From contig CAZWEI010000027.1 in NCBI GenBank assembly GCA_964632135.1, positions 1-16,373 of the forward strand: a stretch of DNA of 16,373 nt, read 5' to 3'. The notes under the pieces were generated by a model, which worked only from the letters and a program-made list of their open reading frames with translations, was not told where the DNA came from and ran no database searches. This document shows, in pieces, positions 1 through 6,436 of the stretch (position 1 is its first letter; the number at the start of each line of letters is the position of its first letter). The translations under genes and the position numbers were made by a program. This DNA comes from JBFMAP01 sp964632135 (GTDB taxonomy: Archaea; Micrarchaeota; Micrarchaeia; Burarchaeales; JBFMAP01).

Positions 1-11
1 AACATCCGCCA

Positions 12-1751
12 TCAGAAAACATAAAGCGAGAACTTCGTGTAAATCCATTTCCACGCCTTGACCCACCACTTGTTGTTGTGCTTGATGTTGTCCAGCAGGT
101 CCTTGAACGCCTCGCGCTCGCCAGGCCCCATCGTGCTCTCTGTTATTTTCTTGTGCTCCTTCCCGTCAATCACGTATCGCTCTTCCTTCTGCCCTATCGC
201 CTTGTTCGCGGACTCGTACCACGGGGGAAGGGAGGATTTTTTCTTTTTTATCGCGGTGAGGAAATCCCTCATCTCAATCTTCCTCTCTTTTCCTGTCCTG
301 AACGCCTCCTTCCAAGGAATGGATGCCGCGTCCTCGCATATTTGTTTTAGGTCCGCGGACGCATAGCCCTGTGTCGAGCGCGCCAGCCGTCCGAACCTTA
401 TCCCGCCTGCGAGCGGCTTGTTCTTGCAGTGGAGTCTGAAAATCTCAATGCGCGATTTTTTGTCTGGTGTGGGTACGTATATTGCTTTTCCAAACCTTCC
501 AGACCTTCGCAGTGCGGGGTCCATGTCCCAGGGCGAGTTCGTCGCGCCAACCACGAGAACGTTCTCGTTGTTCGCTTCCACTCCGTCCATCTCGTAAAGA
601 ATCTGGTTGACCGCGAGTTTTTGATATGGCTGCTGCTGCATCTGGTCGCGCCTTCCACCGAGTCCCTCCACTTCATCGACGAACAGCAGACAGGGAGTGT
701 TCTTGCGCGCGGTCTCGAATATGTTGTGGATGTTTTTTTCCGTGTTTCCCACGTACATGTCCATGACATCGCTGATTTTCGTGTTTATGAACGCGCACTT
801 CACCTCGCCCGCCGCCGCCTTTATTATGTACGTTTTCCCGCAGCCGGGGGGACCGTAAAGCAGGATGCCGCCGCCTCCCAACTTTCCGTATCTGTGCGCG
901 AGCTCAGGCTTCATCATCGGGTAAACAATCGCGTCGTTCAGTTCCTCCTTTAGTTTGTCCATCCCGGCAACGTCAGCGAAACTCATCTTCGGCTTGCTGA
1001 GAAGTTTCACAGGGTTTATTCCGCCCTCGCCTGGCCCGCCTGCAGTCGCCATTCCGCCTCCGCCTTCTCCACCGCCTGCAGCAGGCCCCTGCTCCTTTTT
1101 AGTTTTTGCGAGTTCGCGGTGATTAATGGCTTCCGTGAAATTCGGGTTCAACTCTATTGCCTTGTCATAATCCGCAATCGCCTTGTCGTAATTCTGCATG
1201 TAATCAAAAGCAAGCCCGCGGATGTGGTACGCCTCTGCAAAATTCGGGTTGAGTTCCACTACCTTGTTGAAATCCTCGATTGCGCGCTCATAATCCTGCT
1301 GGCACGCGTACGCGAGCCCCCGGTTGTAAAACGCCTTAAGGTACCGCTTGTTGAGCGCAATCGCCTTGTCATAATCCACTATCGCGCGGTCGAAATTCTG
1401 CTTCCTGTAATACGCGTCCCCGCGGTTGTTGTAAATTACCGCGTTCTTCGGGTCGACTTCGGCCGCCTTGTCGTAATCCTCTATCGCGCGGTCGAAGTCC
1501 TTCTTGTTGTAATACGCGAGCCCGCGGTTGAAATATGCCTCTGAGAAATTGGGATTAAGAACAATAGCCATGTTGTAGTTCTCAATCGCCTCGTCGAAGT
1601 CGCCCTTCTCGTACGCCTCGTTCCCGCGGTGGTAATAGGTGCGCGCGTCGGTCGGGCTCGTCGGGGGCGTGAACTTGAACCCTCCCTCTTCCTCTTCTTC
1701 GCCCCCGCCCGCGTCCTTTTCGTCCTCTTTCTCATCGTCCTTGCTGCCCAT
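12..1751 (-). CDS. TPR-repeat / AAA+ ATPase fusion protein
   Basis: This is a cytosolic AAA+ ATPase of the Cdc48/Vps4/katanin type fused to an N-terminal TPR array, so it probably remodels or unfolds protein partners captured by the TPRs. Numbered from the ATG (579 aa): an acidic Glu/Asp-rich head covers 1-30, five 34-residue TPRs cover about 36-204, a sixth degenerate half-repeat follows, then a Gly-rich linker (about 225-246) and one AAA module (about 258-485). Visible motifs are Walker A GPPGCGKT (300-307), pore loop MYVG, Walker B LLFVDE (355-360), sensor-1 Asn405 and arginine fingers in RSGR (416-419), so it should be catalytically competent. The C-terminus is Lys/Trp/aromatic-rich. A TTG five codons upstream is possible, but the ATG fits better with the TATA-like element near 1784-1790. 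It is divergent from an Lrp-type regulator. The substrate is unknown. Confidence 0.9.
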   Translation of the reverse strand: MGSKDDEKEDEKDAGGGEEEEEGGFKFTPPTSPTDARTYYHRGNEAYEKGDFDEAIENYNMAIVLNPNFSEAYFNRGLAYYNKKDFDRAIEDYDKAAEVDPKNAVIYNNRGDAYYRKQNFDRAIVDYDKAIALNKRYLKAFYNRGLAYACQQDYERAIEDFNKVVELNPNFAEAYHIRGLAFDYMQNYDKAIADYDKAIELNPNFTEAINHRELAKTKKEQGPAAGGGEGGGGMATAGGPGEGGINPVKLLSKPKMSFADVAGMDKLKEELNDAIVYPMMKPELAHRYGKLGGGGILLYGPPGCGKTYIIKAAAGEVKCAFINTKISDVMDMYVGNTEKNIHNIFETARKNTPCLLFVDEVEGLGGRRDQMQQQPYQKLAVNQILYEMDGVEANNENVLVVGATNSPWDMDPALRRSGRFGKAIYVPTPDKKSRIEIFRLHCKNKPLAGGIRFGRLARSTQGYASADLKQICEDAASIPWKEAFRTGKERKIEMRDFLTAIKKKKSSLPPWYESANKAIGQKEERYVIDGKEHKKITESTMGPGEREAFKDLLDNIKHNNKWWVKAWKWIYTKFSLYVF

Positions 1752-1783
1752 GGCTAAACCCAACAATTAATCAAAGCACGAGT

Positions 1784-1819
1784 AATTAAATCTTGCGTTT
1801 TAAATATTGTTTTAAAAAC
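1784..1819. promoter_or_regulatory. Divergent promoter region of TPR-AAA gene and Lrp-type regulator
   Basis: An AT-rich block lies between the two divergent genes. On the plus strand TTTAAAAAC (1811-1819) is centred 27 nt before the ATG at 1842, the spacing expected of an archaeal TATA box on a leaderless mRNA. On the minus strand TTTAATT (1784-1790) or the AT-rich stretch at 1799-1808 could serve the TPR-AAA gene, with a leader of about 10-25 nt. The short shared region would allow the regulator to control itself and the ATPase. That is inference. Confidence 0.55.
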
Positions 1820-1841
1820 AACTCGCAGAATTGTGGTTTGA

Positions 1842-2333
1842 ATGAAAAACGAGAAAAACGAAAAACAAATTGAAAGGGAGGTCGCACGCCTCGATGAGGT
1901 GGACAAATCCATCCTCCGCTTTCTTTCAGAGGATGCGCGCGCATCCTACCGCGACATCGCGAAAAAACTCAAACTTTCCCCCTCCACGCCTTTCTTCCGC
2001 GTGCGCAAGATGAGGAAGGAGAAGGTTCTTCTCGGGTTCGCGCCGCTCATCAATTTCGAGAAACTTGGGTGGGATTTCACCGTCATTACGCTGCTGAAAG
2101 TTCACGGAGGTCATCTGGAAGAAGTTGAGGAATCCATCGCGAAAATTCCTAATGTTTACGCGGTCTACGACATCACGGGCGACTGGGACGCACTCCTGAT
2201 TGCGAAATTCAAATCGCGCGCAGAACTCAACAAGTTCGTGAAAGCCCTTCTCTCGATGCCGCACGTCGAGCGCACGTGCACGCACACAGTCTTGAATACA
2301 GTTAAAGAAAAATTAGTGGGCGGGCCGATATAA
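1842..2333 (+). CDS. Lrp/AsnC family transcriptional regulator (single module)
   Basis: This 163-aa protein has the standard Lrp/AsnC layout: a charged N-terminal extension (1-16), a winged HTH (about 17-66, beginning LDEVDKSILRFL with the recognition helix around SPSTPFFRVRKM), and a RAM/AsnC ligand-binding and oligomerisation domain (about 75-155). The RAM domain contains the usual GDWDALL strand. Lrp proteins bind DNA as dimers to octamers and often sense amino acids. The start ATG has no Shine-Dalgarno and sits 27 nt after a TATA box, which suggests leaderless translation. The ligand and regulon cannot be read from sequence. It ends 9 nt from the convergent tandem Lrp gene. Confidence 0.9.
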   Translation: MKNEKNEKQIEREVARLDEVDKSILRFLSEDARASYRDIAKKLKLSPSTPFFRVRKMRKEKVLLGFAPLINFEKLGWDFTVITLLKVHGGHLEEVEESIAKIPNVYAVYDITGDWDALLIAKFKSRAELNKFVKALLSMPHVERTCTHTVLNTVKEKLVGGPI

Positions 2334-2371
2334 CCCGCGCAGCTATTTTTCAGGAATATAAAGAAGTTTTT
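2308..2371. terminator. Possible convergent poly-T terminators
   Basis: Downstream of the plus-strand Lrp stop there are T5 tracts at 2346-2350 and 2367-2371. Downstream of the minus-strand Lrp stop there is an A5 run near 2308-2312, which reads as T5 on that strand. Archaeal RNA polymerase terminates at oligo-T tracts without needing a hairpin. The tracts lie inside the opposite gene's 3' end because the gap is only 9 nt, so this is a weak call. Confidence 0.3.
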
Positions 2372-3302
2372 CTATTCGCGAGATTGTGAAGTGGTCGTAA
2401 TCAACGATGTTCTCCCCGAATTTTTCGCGTATCTCGTCTATTATATCAAAAAATTCTCTCGGAGATTGCGCGTAAATCTCAATCTCATAGTCATACCAGC
2501 CGACCGTCTTGTTAAGATAGAAGATGTTGGGGTGGTTGCGCGCGAATTTCTCCATCTCGCCATGCTTGCTCATGTCAAGCAGGTTGAAATCCGCCTTATA
2601 ATGCGTGTAGTTTAACTTTTCCATGTCAACAATCACGCGATAGCCCTTTATCACGCCTTCGCGTTCAAGGCGCTTGAGCCTGTATTTCACAGCCCCGGGC
2701 GTTAAATTCACGTTTTTGGCTATTTCGAGTAAAGGCACTCTAGCATTAGCAGCCAACACCTTCAATATCGCATAATCCGTATCATCAATTTCCGTCCTTT
2801 CATCCCCTCCAACCACTTCCACGCTTGCCTTATCTTTCGCGTACTGCTTCGTAAACGGGAGTTTGTAATGCCAGAGTTTATAGTAAAGGTTTATTTTATA
2901 ATCCACGATATATTTTCTATATTTGAGGAGCAGCCTATCCACAAAATCCACGAACTCGCCGTGCGTTTTCACCCAGTAAATGCACACCATATTGAATTTA
3001 CCTTTTATCGTTCCGACCCAAAAAGTTCCTTTTTCATTCAGCAAGAACTGCAGGATTTCTTTTTCTGTTTGTGGCGTAGCGTGCTTCAGTTTCAAATAAA
3101 GCCTGAAGGAGACGAAACCAAGTTTTGATGAATCTATGACCGCATAATAACCTCGGATTATCCCATTTTTCTCAAGGTTGTTTATTCTGTACGCAAGTGT
3201 ATTCTTATTCACCCTGACCCTGCGCGCGATGTCGCTGTTGCTCTGGCGCGCGTTCAAATCGAGTTCGGCGAGAATCTTCATGTCAGTCTTGTCCAACCCC
3301 AT
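2343..3302 (-). CDS. Tandem (double) Lrp/AsnC family transcriptional regulator
   Basis: The 319-aa product carries two complete Lrp modules in one chain. HTH1 spans about 4-60 (LDKTDMKILAEL...) and RAM-like domain 1 about 65-150. A short linker (about 160-172) follows, then HTH2 at about 172-230 (IDDTDYAILKVL...) and RAM-like domain 2 at about 235-315. Two HTHs in one polypeptide imply a built-in pseudo-dimer that could bind asymmetric DNA sites. The two halves are clearly diverged: HTH2 has the canonical LTPGAVKYRLKRLE helix and HTH1 has VNKNTLAYRINNLE. The ATG at 3302 is preceded by TATATATA centred 26 nt upstream, so the mRNA is probably leaderless. It is divergent from the methyltransferase-panD unit, which it may control. 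Double-Lrp proteins are known in archaea, but the ligand here is unknown. Confidence 0.9.
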   Translation of the reverse strand: MGLDKTDMKILAELDLNARQSNSDIARRVRVNKNTLAYRINNLEKNGIIRGYYAVIDSSKLGFVSFRLYLKLKHATPQTEKEILQFLLNEKGTFWVGTIKGKFNMVCIYWVKTHGEFVDFVDRLLLKYRKYIVDYKINLYYKLWHYKLPFTKQYAKDKASVEVVGGDERTEIDDTDYAILKVLAANARVPLLEIAKNVNLTPGAVKYRLKRLEREGVIKGYRVIVDMEKLNYTHYKADFNLLDMSKHGEMEKFARNHPNIFYLNKTVGWYDYEIEIYAQSPREFFDIIDEIREKFGENIVDYDHFTISRIEKLLYIPEK

Positions 3303-3322
3303 AGTTTGTTATATACGTAATC

Positions 3323-3333
3323 CTATATATAAA
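3323..3333 (-). promoter_or_regulatory. TATA box of tandem-Lrp gene
   Basis: TTTATATATAG on the minus strand is centred about 26 nt before the ATG at 3302, and there is no Shine-Dalgarno. A TACGTA palindrome at 3314-3319 lies between the TATA box and the start, where a bound regulator would block transcription. Autoregulation is only a guess. Confidence 0.6.
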
Positions 3334-3370
3334 CTTTTGCATTTTGAACAAAAAATAAATCACAATCTTA

Positions 3371-3378
3371 TTATATAT
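3371..3378 (+). promoter_or_regulatory. TATA box of methyltransferase-panD unit
   Basis: TTATATAT is centred about 25.5 nt before the ATG at 3400 with no Shine-Dalgarno, matching the leaderless pattern seen at other genes here. It supports 3400 as the start, not in-frame codons further upstream that run through the divergent promoter. Confidence 0.6.
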
Positions 3379-3399
3379 GAAAATCTAAAAGAAATTGTC

Positions 3400-4161
3400 A
3401 TGAGCAGACTCATGACAACCAAAACAAAATGGAACGAGAAGAAGGAGCGCGAGAACGCGCTTTTTTGGCACGCACTCGGGAGTGCTCGCGCGGATAGAAC
3501 AGAATACCTGATGAAACTCCACAAACTTCTGGAAGGAAAAGAAAAAATTCTGGATGCGGCATGCGGGACAGGGTGCATGACTGCCTCTTCGGAAAAAATC
3601 ACCAATTTCTCAGACGGCAGCGGGGTGATGGTGAGTTTGTTCAACGAGTTCAACAACAAAAAGGCTTCGGTGTGTGTTTGGAAAGATTTGCCGGATTGTT
3701 TCAAAACGCTCTTTGATGCGCTTGTCATTCTTGGGAACTCCCTGAATTACGCGACGACATGGGCGAAGAATATGCCTTGTCTCGAGGGCCTGATTGGGGG
3801 GGTTGGAAAGGCGCTTCAAGGAGTGCGGGCAGTACTAAAAAAAGGCGGGCTGTTCTTGTTTGATCTGCCTGACCCGAACGAAAAGGAGAAGGTTGAATTC
3901 AAAGATTTGCGTTTGCGCGATGGGCGTCTCGTAACTGTTGAGTGGAGCGTCAAACTCTTCGAAAAGATAAGAGAGTGGAAACTTGAAGTCATTTCTCCCA
4001 AATCCGCCCGCAATGAATTTATTATGCACGGTCTCTGCCTTCCTGAAAACGAGATGATCGAACTCGTAAGCGAATGCGGGTTTAAAAATGTCGAGAAGAT
4101 TCCAAGCGAGCTCCAGCTTGAACCAGAGAGATATGTCGCATATCGCGCGAATAGGGGATGA
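3400..4161 (+). CDS. Class I SAM-dependent methyltransferase
   Basis: This 253-aa Rossmann-fold methyltransferase probably acts on a small molecule. It contains motif I ILDAACGTG (about 50-58), an acidic-loop equivalent in SDGSGVM (71-77), motif IV-like FDALVILGNSLNYA (105-118) and the VLKKGGLFLFDLPDP strand (about 145-159). The GNSLNY pattern resembles small-molecule methyltransferases of the methyltransf_11/25 groups. There is no N/DPPY motif, so a DNA adenine or N4-cytosine methylase is unlikely. The open frame continues upstream to 3178, but that part crosses the divergent promoter and overlaps the Lrp gene, so the ATG at 3400 is preferred. ATG at 3412 is also possible. The stop is 4 nt before the inferred panD start, indicating an operon. 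The substrate is unknown. A link to pantothenate or beta-alanine chemistry is only suggested by position. Confidence 0.8.
   Translation: MSRLMTTKTKWNEKKERENALFWHALGSARADRTEYLMKLHKLLEGKEKILDAACGTGCMTASSEKITNFSDGSGVMVSLFNEFNNKKASVCVWKDLPDCFKTLFDALVILGNSLNYATTWAKNMPCLEGLIGGVGKALQGVRAVLKKGGLFLFDLPDPNEKEKVEFKDLRLRDGRLVTVEWSVKLFEKIREWKLEVISPKSARNEFIMHGLCLPENEMIELVSECGFKNVEKIPSELQLEPERYVAYRANRG
4152..4161 (+). promoter_or_regulatory. Shine-Dalgarno deciding a GTG start for panD
   Basis: AGGGGATGAT overlaps the methyltransferase stop codon and matches 7 of 10 positions of the ideal archaeal Shine-Dalgarno AGGAGGTGAT. It ends 4 nt before a GTG at 4166. It supports translation from this GTG, which is internal to the longer open frame, and translational coupling with the upstream gene. 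Confidence 0.5.
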
Positions 4162-4165
4162 TTGC

Positions 4166-4525
4166 GTGTTAGTTGAATTTCTGAGGGGAAAACTCCACCG
4201 TGCGCGAGTGACCGAGGCGAATGTCGATTATGTGGGTAGCATCACCATCGACCGCGAGCTGATGGAAGCAGCGGGCATCTACGAATACGAGAAAGTGCTT
4301 GTTGTAGATATTGACAACGGCGAGAGGTTGGAGACATACACCATCGCCGCACCCCGCGGCTCAGGCATGATTTGCATGAACGGCGCAGCCGCGCGCAGAA
4401 TCCGTAAAGGCGACATCGTAATCGTGATGGCTTTTTGCCTGGTTGATATGGAGAAGGAAAGGCCTCCAAAACCAAGGATTGTCATAATAGACGAGAAAAC
4501 AAATAGAGTCGCGAGGATGATATAA
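4166..4525 (+). CDS. panD: Aspartate 1-decarboxylase (pyruvoyl-dependent), PanD proenzyme
   Basis: PanD converts L-aspartate to beta-alanine for pantothenate and coenzyme A synthesis. The proenzyme cleaves itself at Gly24-Ser25, and Ser25 becomes the pyruvoyl group. Starting at the GTG gives 119 aa and reproduces E. coli numbering exactly: Lys9 and His11 (GKLHR), Gly24-Ser25 (VGS), Arg54, Thr57, Tyr58 (GERLETY) and Asn72 (MNGAAA). An ATG at 4133 or 4088 would add 11 or 26 residues that do not resemble the family and overlap the upstream gene, so GTG is chosen. It is the second gene of a unit with a methyltransferase. PanD is mainly bacterial, while many archaea use a PLP-dependent aspartate/glutamate decarboxylase (MfnA-like) instead, so acquisition by transfer is plausible. 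Confidence 0.93.
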   Translation: MLVEFLRGKLHRARVTEANVDYVGSITIDRELMEAAGIYEYEKVLVVDIDNGERLETYTIAAPRGSGMICMNGAAARRIRKGDIVIVMAFCLVDMEKERPPKPRIVIIDEKTNRVARMI

Positions 4526-4531
4526 ATCTAT

Positions 4532-5449
4532 CTACTTGGTAAACTTCCTGACCTCAACGAGAATGCCGGTGCTGTGTTTTTTGCCGCCGCCCCTGTCCTC
4601 CTCTTTTTCATCGCTTACCTTAAACCATACCAGATTGTTTTTATTTTTATCTAGTATAACAGCCACATAACCATCCAGTGATGATTTTTTGACGCCGTTT
4701 ACTGTACCCTCCCCCCCGCCTACCGCAAAAATCAATTTCTTACCAACCATCTGGTCCGCGCCCCAGTTAAAGATGTAAGGCTCCTTGCGCACTGAGAGCA
4801 TGGTATTGTGAAAAGGCCATCTATCGAAGTTTAAATCAGCGGCATAAGTATTCCCCTTCTCACTTCTGCTCGCGGCTGCCCTGAACCGAAGCAAGCCGCC
4901 TATCTCATTGCTGTATTTGATTCCAACTATGGCAGACGAAGTTACTTTCGCTCCGATGGAGGCGTCGACCTGGACTCCAACCGCGGTTCTCGCATCAATG
5001 ATGTTGTTTGCAACGGCTAAACTTAGGTTGAATGGATCATTTGGTGTCAGAGAGTGGCTGACCGCGCCCGCAAACGTGATATCCGAGGGTAGATGACTGA
5101 GATAGAACGCCTTGACCGTTTCCTTCGCCGGGTTGCCTGACCGAGTCCACGAGAGATGGAGCCGTTTGGTTTCACGCCAATCAGCGTTGACGGCCGGATT
5201 TCCGGTTACGGTCCTGCCTGTGTTCATGGTTATCCCAATCGGTTTTGCCGGTTTCTGAGGTTGTACTAGCGAGGAATCAGGAGTGCCGGAAGAAGATGGA
5301 GGAAGGTTCTGCGCGGTTTGCGCCAATGCCTTGCTCTCCAAGAAATAAAGGCTGAACAGGGCAACAGCTGTGACAAACGCCATCTTTACGGCGGTGTTCA
5401 CACGTCCGTGTTTATGCATTTTAGTTCCAAGAGGATACATTTTATCCAT
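4532..5449 (-). CDS. Secreted beta-rich protein of unknown function
   Basis: I do not recognise this family. The product has a basic N-terminus followed by a hydrophobic segment (around KMAFVTAVALFSLYFLESKALAQ) that looks like a signal peptide with cleavage near ALAQ. A Pro/Ser-rich spacer (SSSGTP...) comes next, then about 220 residues with many alternating polar and hydrophobic stretches (for example LRFRAAASRS and YAADLNFDRW) typical of beta-strands. It is therefore probably exported. The open frame starts at 5491, but the ATG at 5449 lies 25.5 nt from the centre of the palindromic TATA box at 5471-5478, so it is preferred (305 aa). Later ATGs at 5440 or 5419 are also possible if a second TATA-like run (5451-5460) is used. 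It is divergent from the gene at 5503 and convergent with panD, with a 6-nt gap. Confidence 0.7.
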   Translation of the reverse strand: MDKMYPLGTKMHKHGRVNTAVKMAFVTAVALFSLYFLESKALAQTAQNLPPSSSGTPDSSLVQPQKPAKPIGITMNTGRTVTGNPAVNADWRETKRLHLSWTRSGNPAKETVKAFYLSHLPSDITFAGAVSHSLTPNDPFNLSLAVANNIIDARTAVGVQVDASIGAKVTSSAIVGIKYSNEIGGLLRFRAAASRSEKGNTYAADLNFDRWPFHNTMLSVRKEPYIFNWGADQMVGKKLIFAVGGGEGTVNGVKKSSLDGYVAVILDKNKNNLVWFKVSDEKEEDRGGGKKHSTGILVEVRKFTK

Positions 5450-5470
5450 ACTATATATACGTTGCATAAC

Positions 5471-5478
5471 TTTATAAA
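5471..5478. promoter_or_regulatory. Palindromic TATA box shared by two divergent genes
   Basis: TTTATAAA is its own reverse complement. Its centre is 28.5 nt before the ATG at 5503 on the plus strand and 25.5 nt before the ATG at 5449 on the minus strand. Both distances fit leaderless transcripts, and neither gene has a Shine-Dalgarno. One TBP site could thus drive both genes, with direction set by flanking BRE sequences. Confidence 0.5.
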
Positions 5479-5502
5479 ATCCTTGCCTCATAAAAATAAC
5501 TG

Positions 5503-5964
5503 ATGGCTCTAAGTCGAAAATTCAAAAACAACGACCGACAAGCAGTAATACACGCGTTGCAAGACTTGGAGGAAGAGAAGAAGACGGGTTTCGTTCCGTT
5601 CTTTGTCAGTAGAAAGAAAGGGAATAAGATAGAACTAACCGATTTTGAAAGGCGACTTTTTAAAGCGGGCAACTTGGGCGAATTGGGCGAATTCGGAAAA
5701 CGCCGCGAAGACCGGTTTTTATCTCCAGTGTCTCTAGCGCCCGATTATATGCCAAAACTTACCCTACGCGAGAAATACGAAAGTCTTAGTGACTATTTCT
5801 TGTTCGTTGAAGGGATAGGATTACCCCCTCCTGAAAAACTAACAGATAAGCAAATCAAAGAAATTTTGGACGTAATTTTCACATACATTTTAAGACCAAA
5901 ATTCCATGACACGAGGGGAGAATATCAACACGCGGAAGGGGACATGCCGCTGCCCAGCGTTTAG
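5503..5964 (+). CDS. Hypothetical protein, 153 aa
   Basis: I do not recognise this protein. It is soluble with no signal peptide or membrane segment. It has a basic start (ALSRKFKNNDRQ), a predicted helix with an acidic patch (ALQDLEEEKK), a middle region with GELGEFGKRRED, and a helical C-terminal part (LTDKQIKEILDVIFTYIL). The start ATG sits about 28 nt after TTTATAAA, supporting real transcription. It diverges from the secreted-protein gene and ends 4 nt from the convergent JAMM-domain gene. GC content by eye is a little lower than the neighbouring operon. Function is unknown. Confidence 0.6.
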   Translation: MALSRKFKNNDRQAVIHALQDLEEEKKTGFVPFFVSRKKGNKIELTDFERRLFKAGNLGELGEFGKRREDRFLSPVSLAPDYMPKLTLREKYESLSDYFLFVEGIGLPPPEKLTDKQIKEILDVIFTYILRPKFHDTRGEYQHAEGDMPLPSV

Positions 5965-5968
5965 CGAT

Positions 5969-6358
5969 TTAAACGATTTCCAATTCAATCTCCTTTCCCT
6001 CTCGGTCGAACGCGCGCGCATCCTCCTCGCGGAAGGGGTACGCGACGATGACGTGAACGCTCCCGAGCCTGTCGAAGAACTGGAGGTCCCCGCGCGAGGG
6101 ATACGGCACGCGCGAGGGGTGGGAATGGACGCTCCCGTGATAGTTCCCGTACATTGGAATCATGTATAAGTTGATGGATGAGAAGCCTTTTCCATAAGTG
6201 CTCTGCGGGAGCACGAGAACTTCTGAAACAACCCCGCGCTTATTTTTTCTAAGCAGTCCGATGAACTCGTTCGGATAAAGGTTGCGCGAGACTCCGAGAA
6301 TCAACTCGAATGCCACGCGTTTTATCCTCACTTTATCGTTTCTTTTTTCATTTTCCAT
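5969..6358 (-). CDS. JAMM/MPN-domain metalloprotease-like protein
   Basis: This 129-aa single-domain protein has a complete JAMM zinc motif: Glu31 (PNEFIG), His78 and His80 (VHSHP), Ser88 and Asp91, spaced exactly H-x-H-x7-S-x2-D. Proteins of this family hydrolyse isopeptide or peptide bonds of ubiquitin-like proteins. Archaeal members such as HvJAMM1 remove SAMP proteins from conjugates. All metal ligands are present, so an active enzyme is expected, and its size fits minimal archaeal JAMM proteins. The substrate here is unknown, and no ubiquitin-like or E1 gene is in the window. Cysteine-biosynthesis JAMM proteins (Mec+ type) are an alternative. Start: ATG at 6358 with TATTAAAA centred about 26 nt upstream, leaderless. 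Confidence 0.88.
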   Translation of the reverse strand: MENEKRNDKVRIKRVAFELILGVSRNLYPNEFIGLLRKNKRGVVSEVLVLPQSTYGKGFSSINLYMIPMYGNYHGSVHSHPSRVPYPSRGDLQFFDRLGSVHVIVAYPFREEDARAFDREGKEIELEIV

Positions 6359-6380
6359 AACGGAATTTCGAATACAAACA

Positions 6381-6389
6381 TTTTAATAC
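6381..6389. promoter_or_regulatory. Divergent TATA region of JAMM gene and surface operon
   Basis: On the minus strand TATTAAAA (6381-6388) is centred about 26 nt before the JAMM ATG. On the plus strand TTTTAATAC at the same place would start a transcript near 6411, leaving a leader of about 26 nt before the lipoprotein ATG at 6437. That leader contains GGGGTGGT (6426-6433), a Shine-Dalgarno-like element. Confidence 0.45.
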
Positions 6390-6436
6390 CGCCGCGCCCC
6401 AAACAGTTTCGTTCAATTAACAGATGGGGTGGTTGG

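Noticed and set aside
429..953. Plus-strand open frame opposite the AAA module
   Set aside because: It is a shadow of a gene with intact Walker A, Walker B and arginine-finger motifs.
1752..1766. TTG start for the TPR-AAA protein
   Set aside because: An ATG follows five codons later and lies downstream of the likely transcription start, and the extra residues carry no conserved feature.
3178..3399. In-frame upstream extension of the methyltransferase
   Set aside because: It runs antisense through the start of the tandem Lrp gene and across both divergent TATA boxes. The ATG at 3400 has a well-placed TATA box.
4088..4165. Longer PanD N-terminus from ATG 4088 or 4133
   Set aside because: The added residues are unlike PanD and overlap the methyltransferase. 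The GTG at 4166 gives exact catalytic numbering and has a Shine-Dalgarno.
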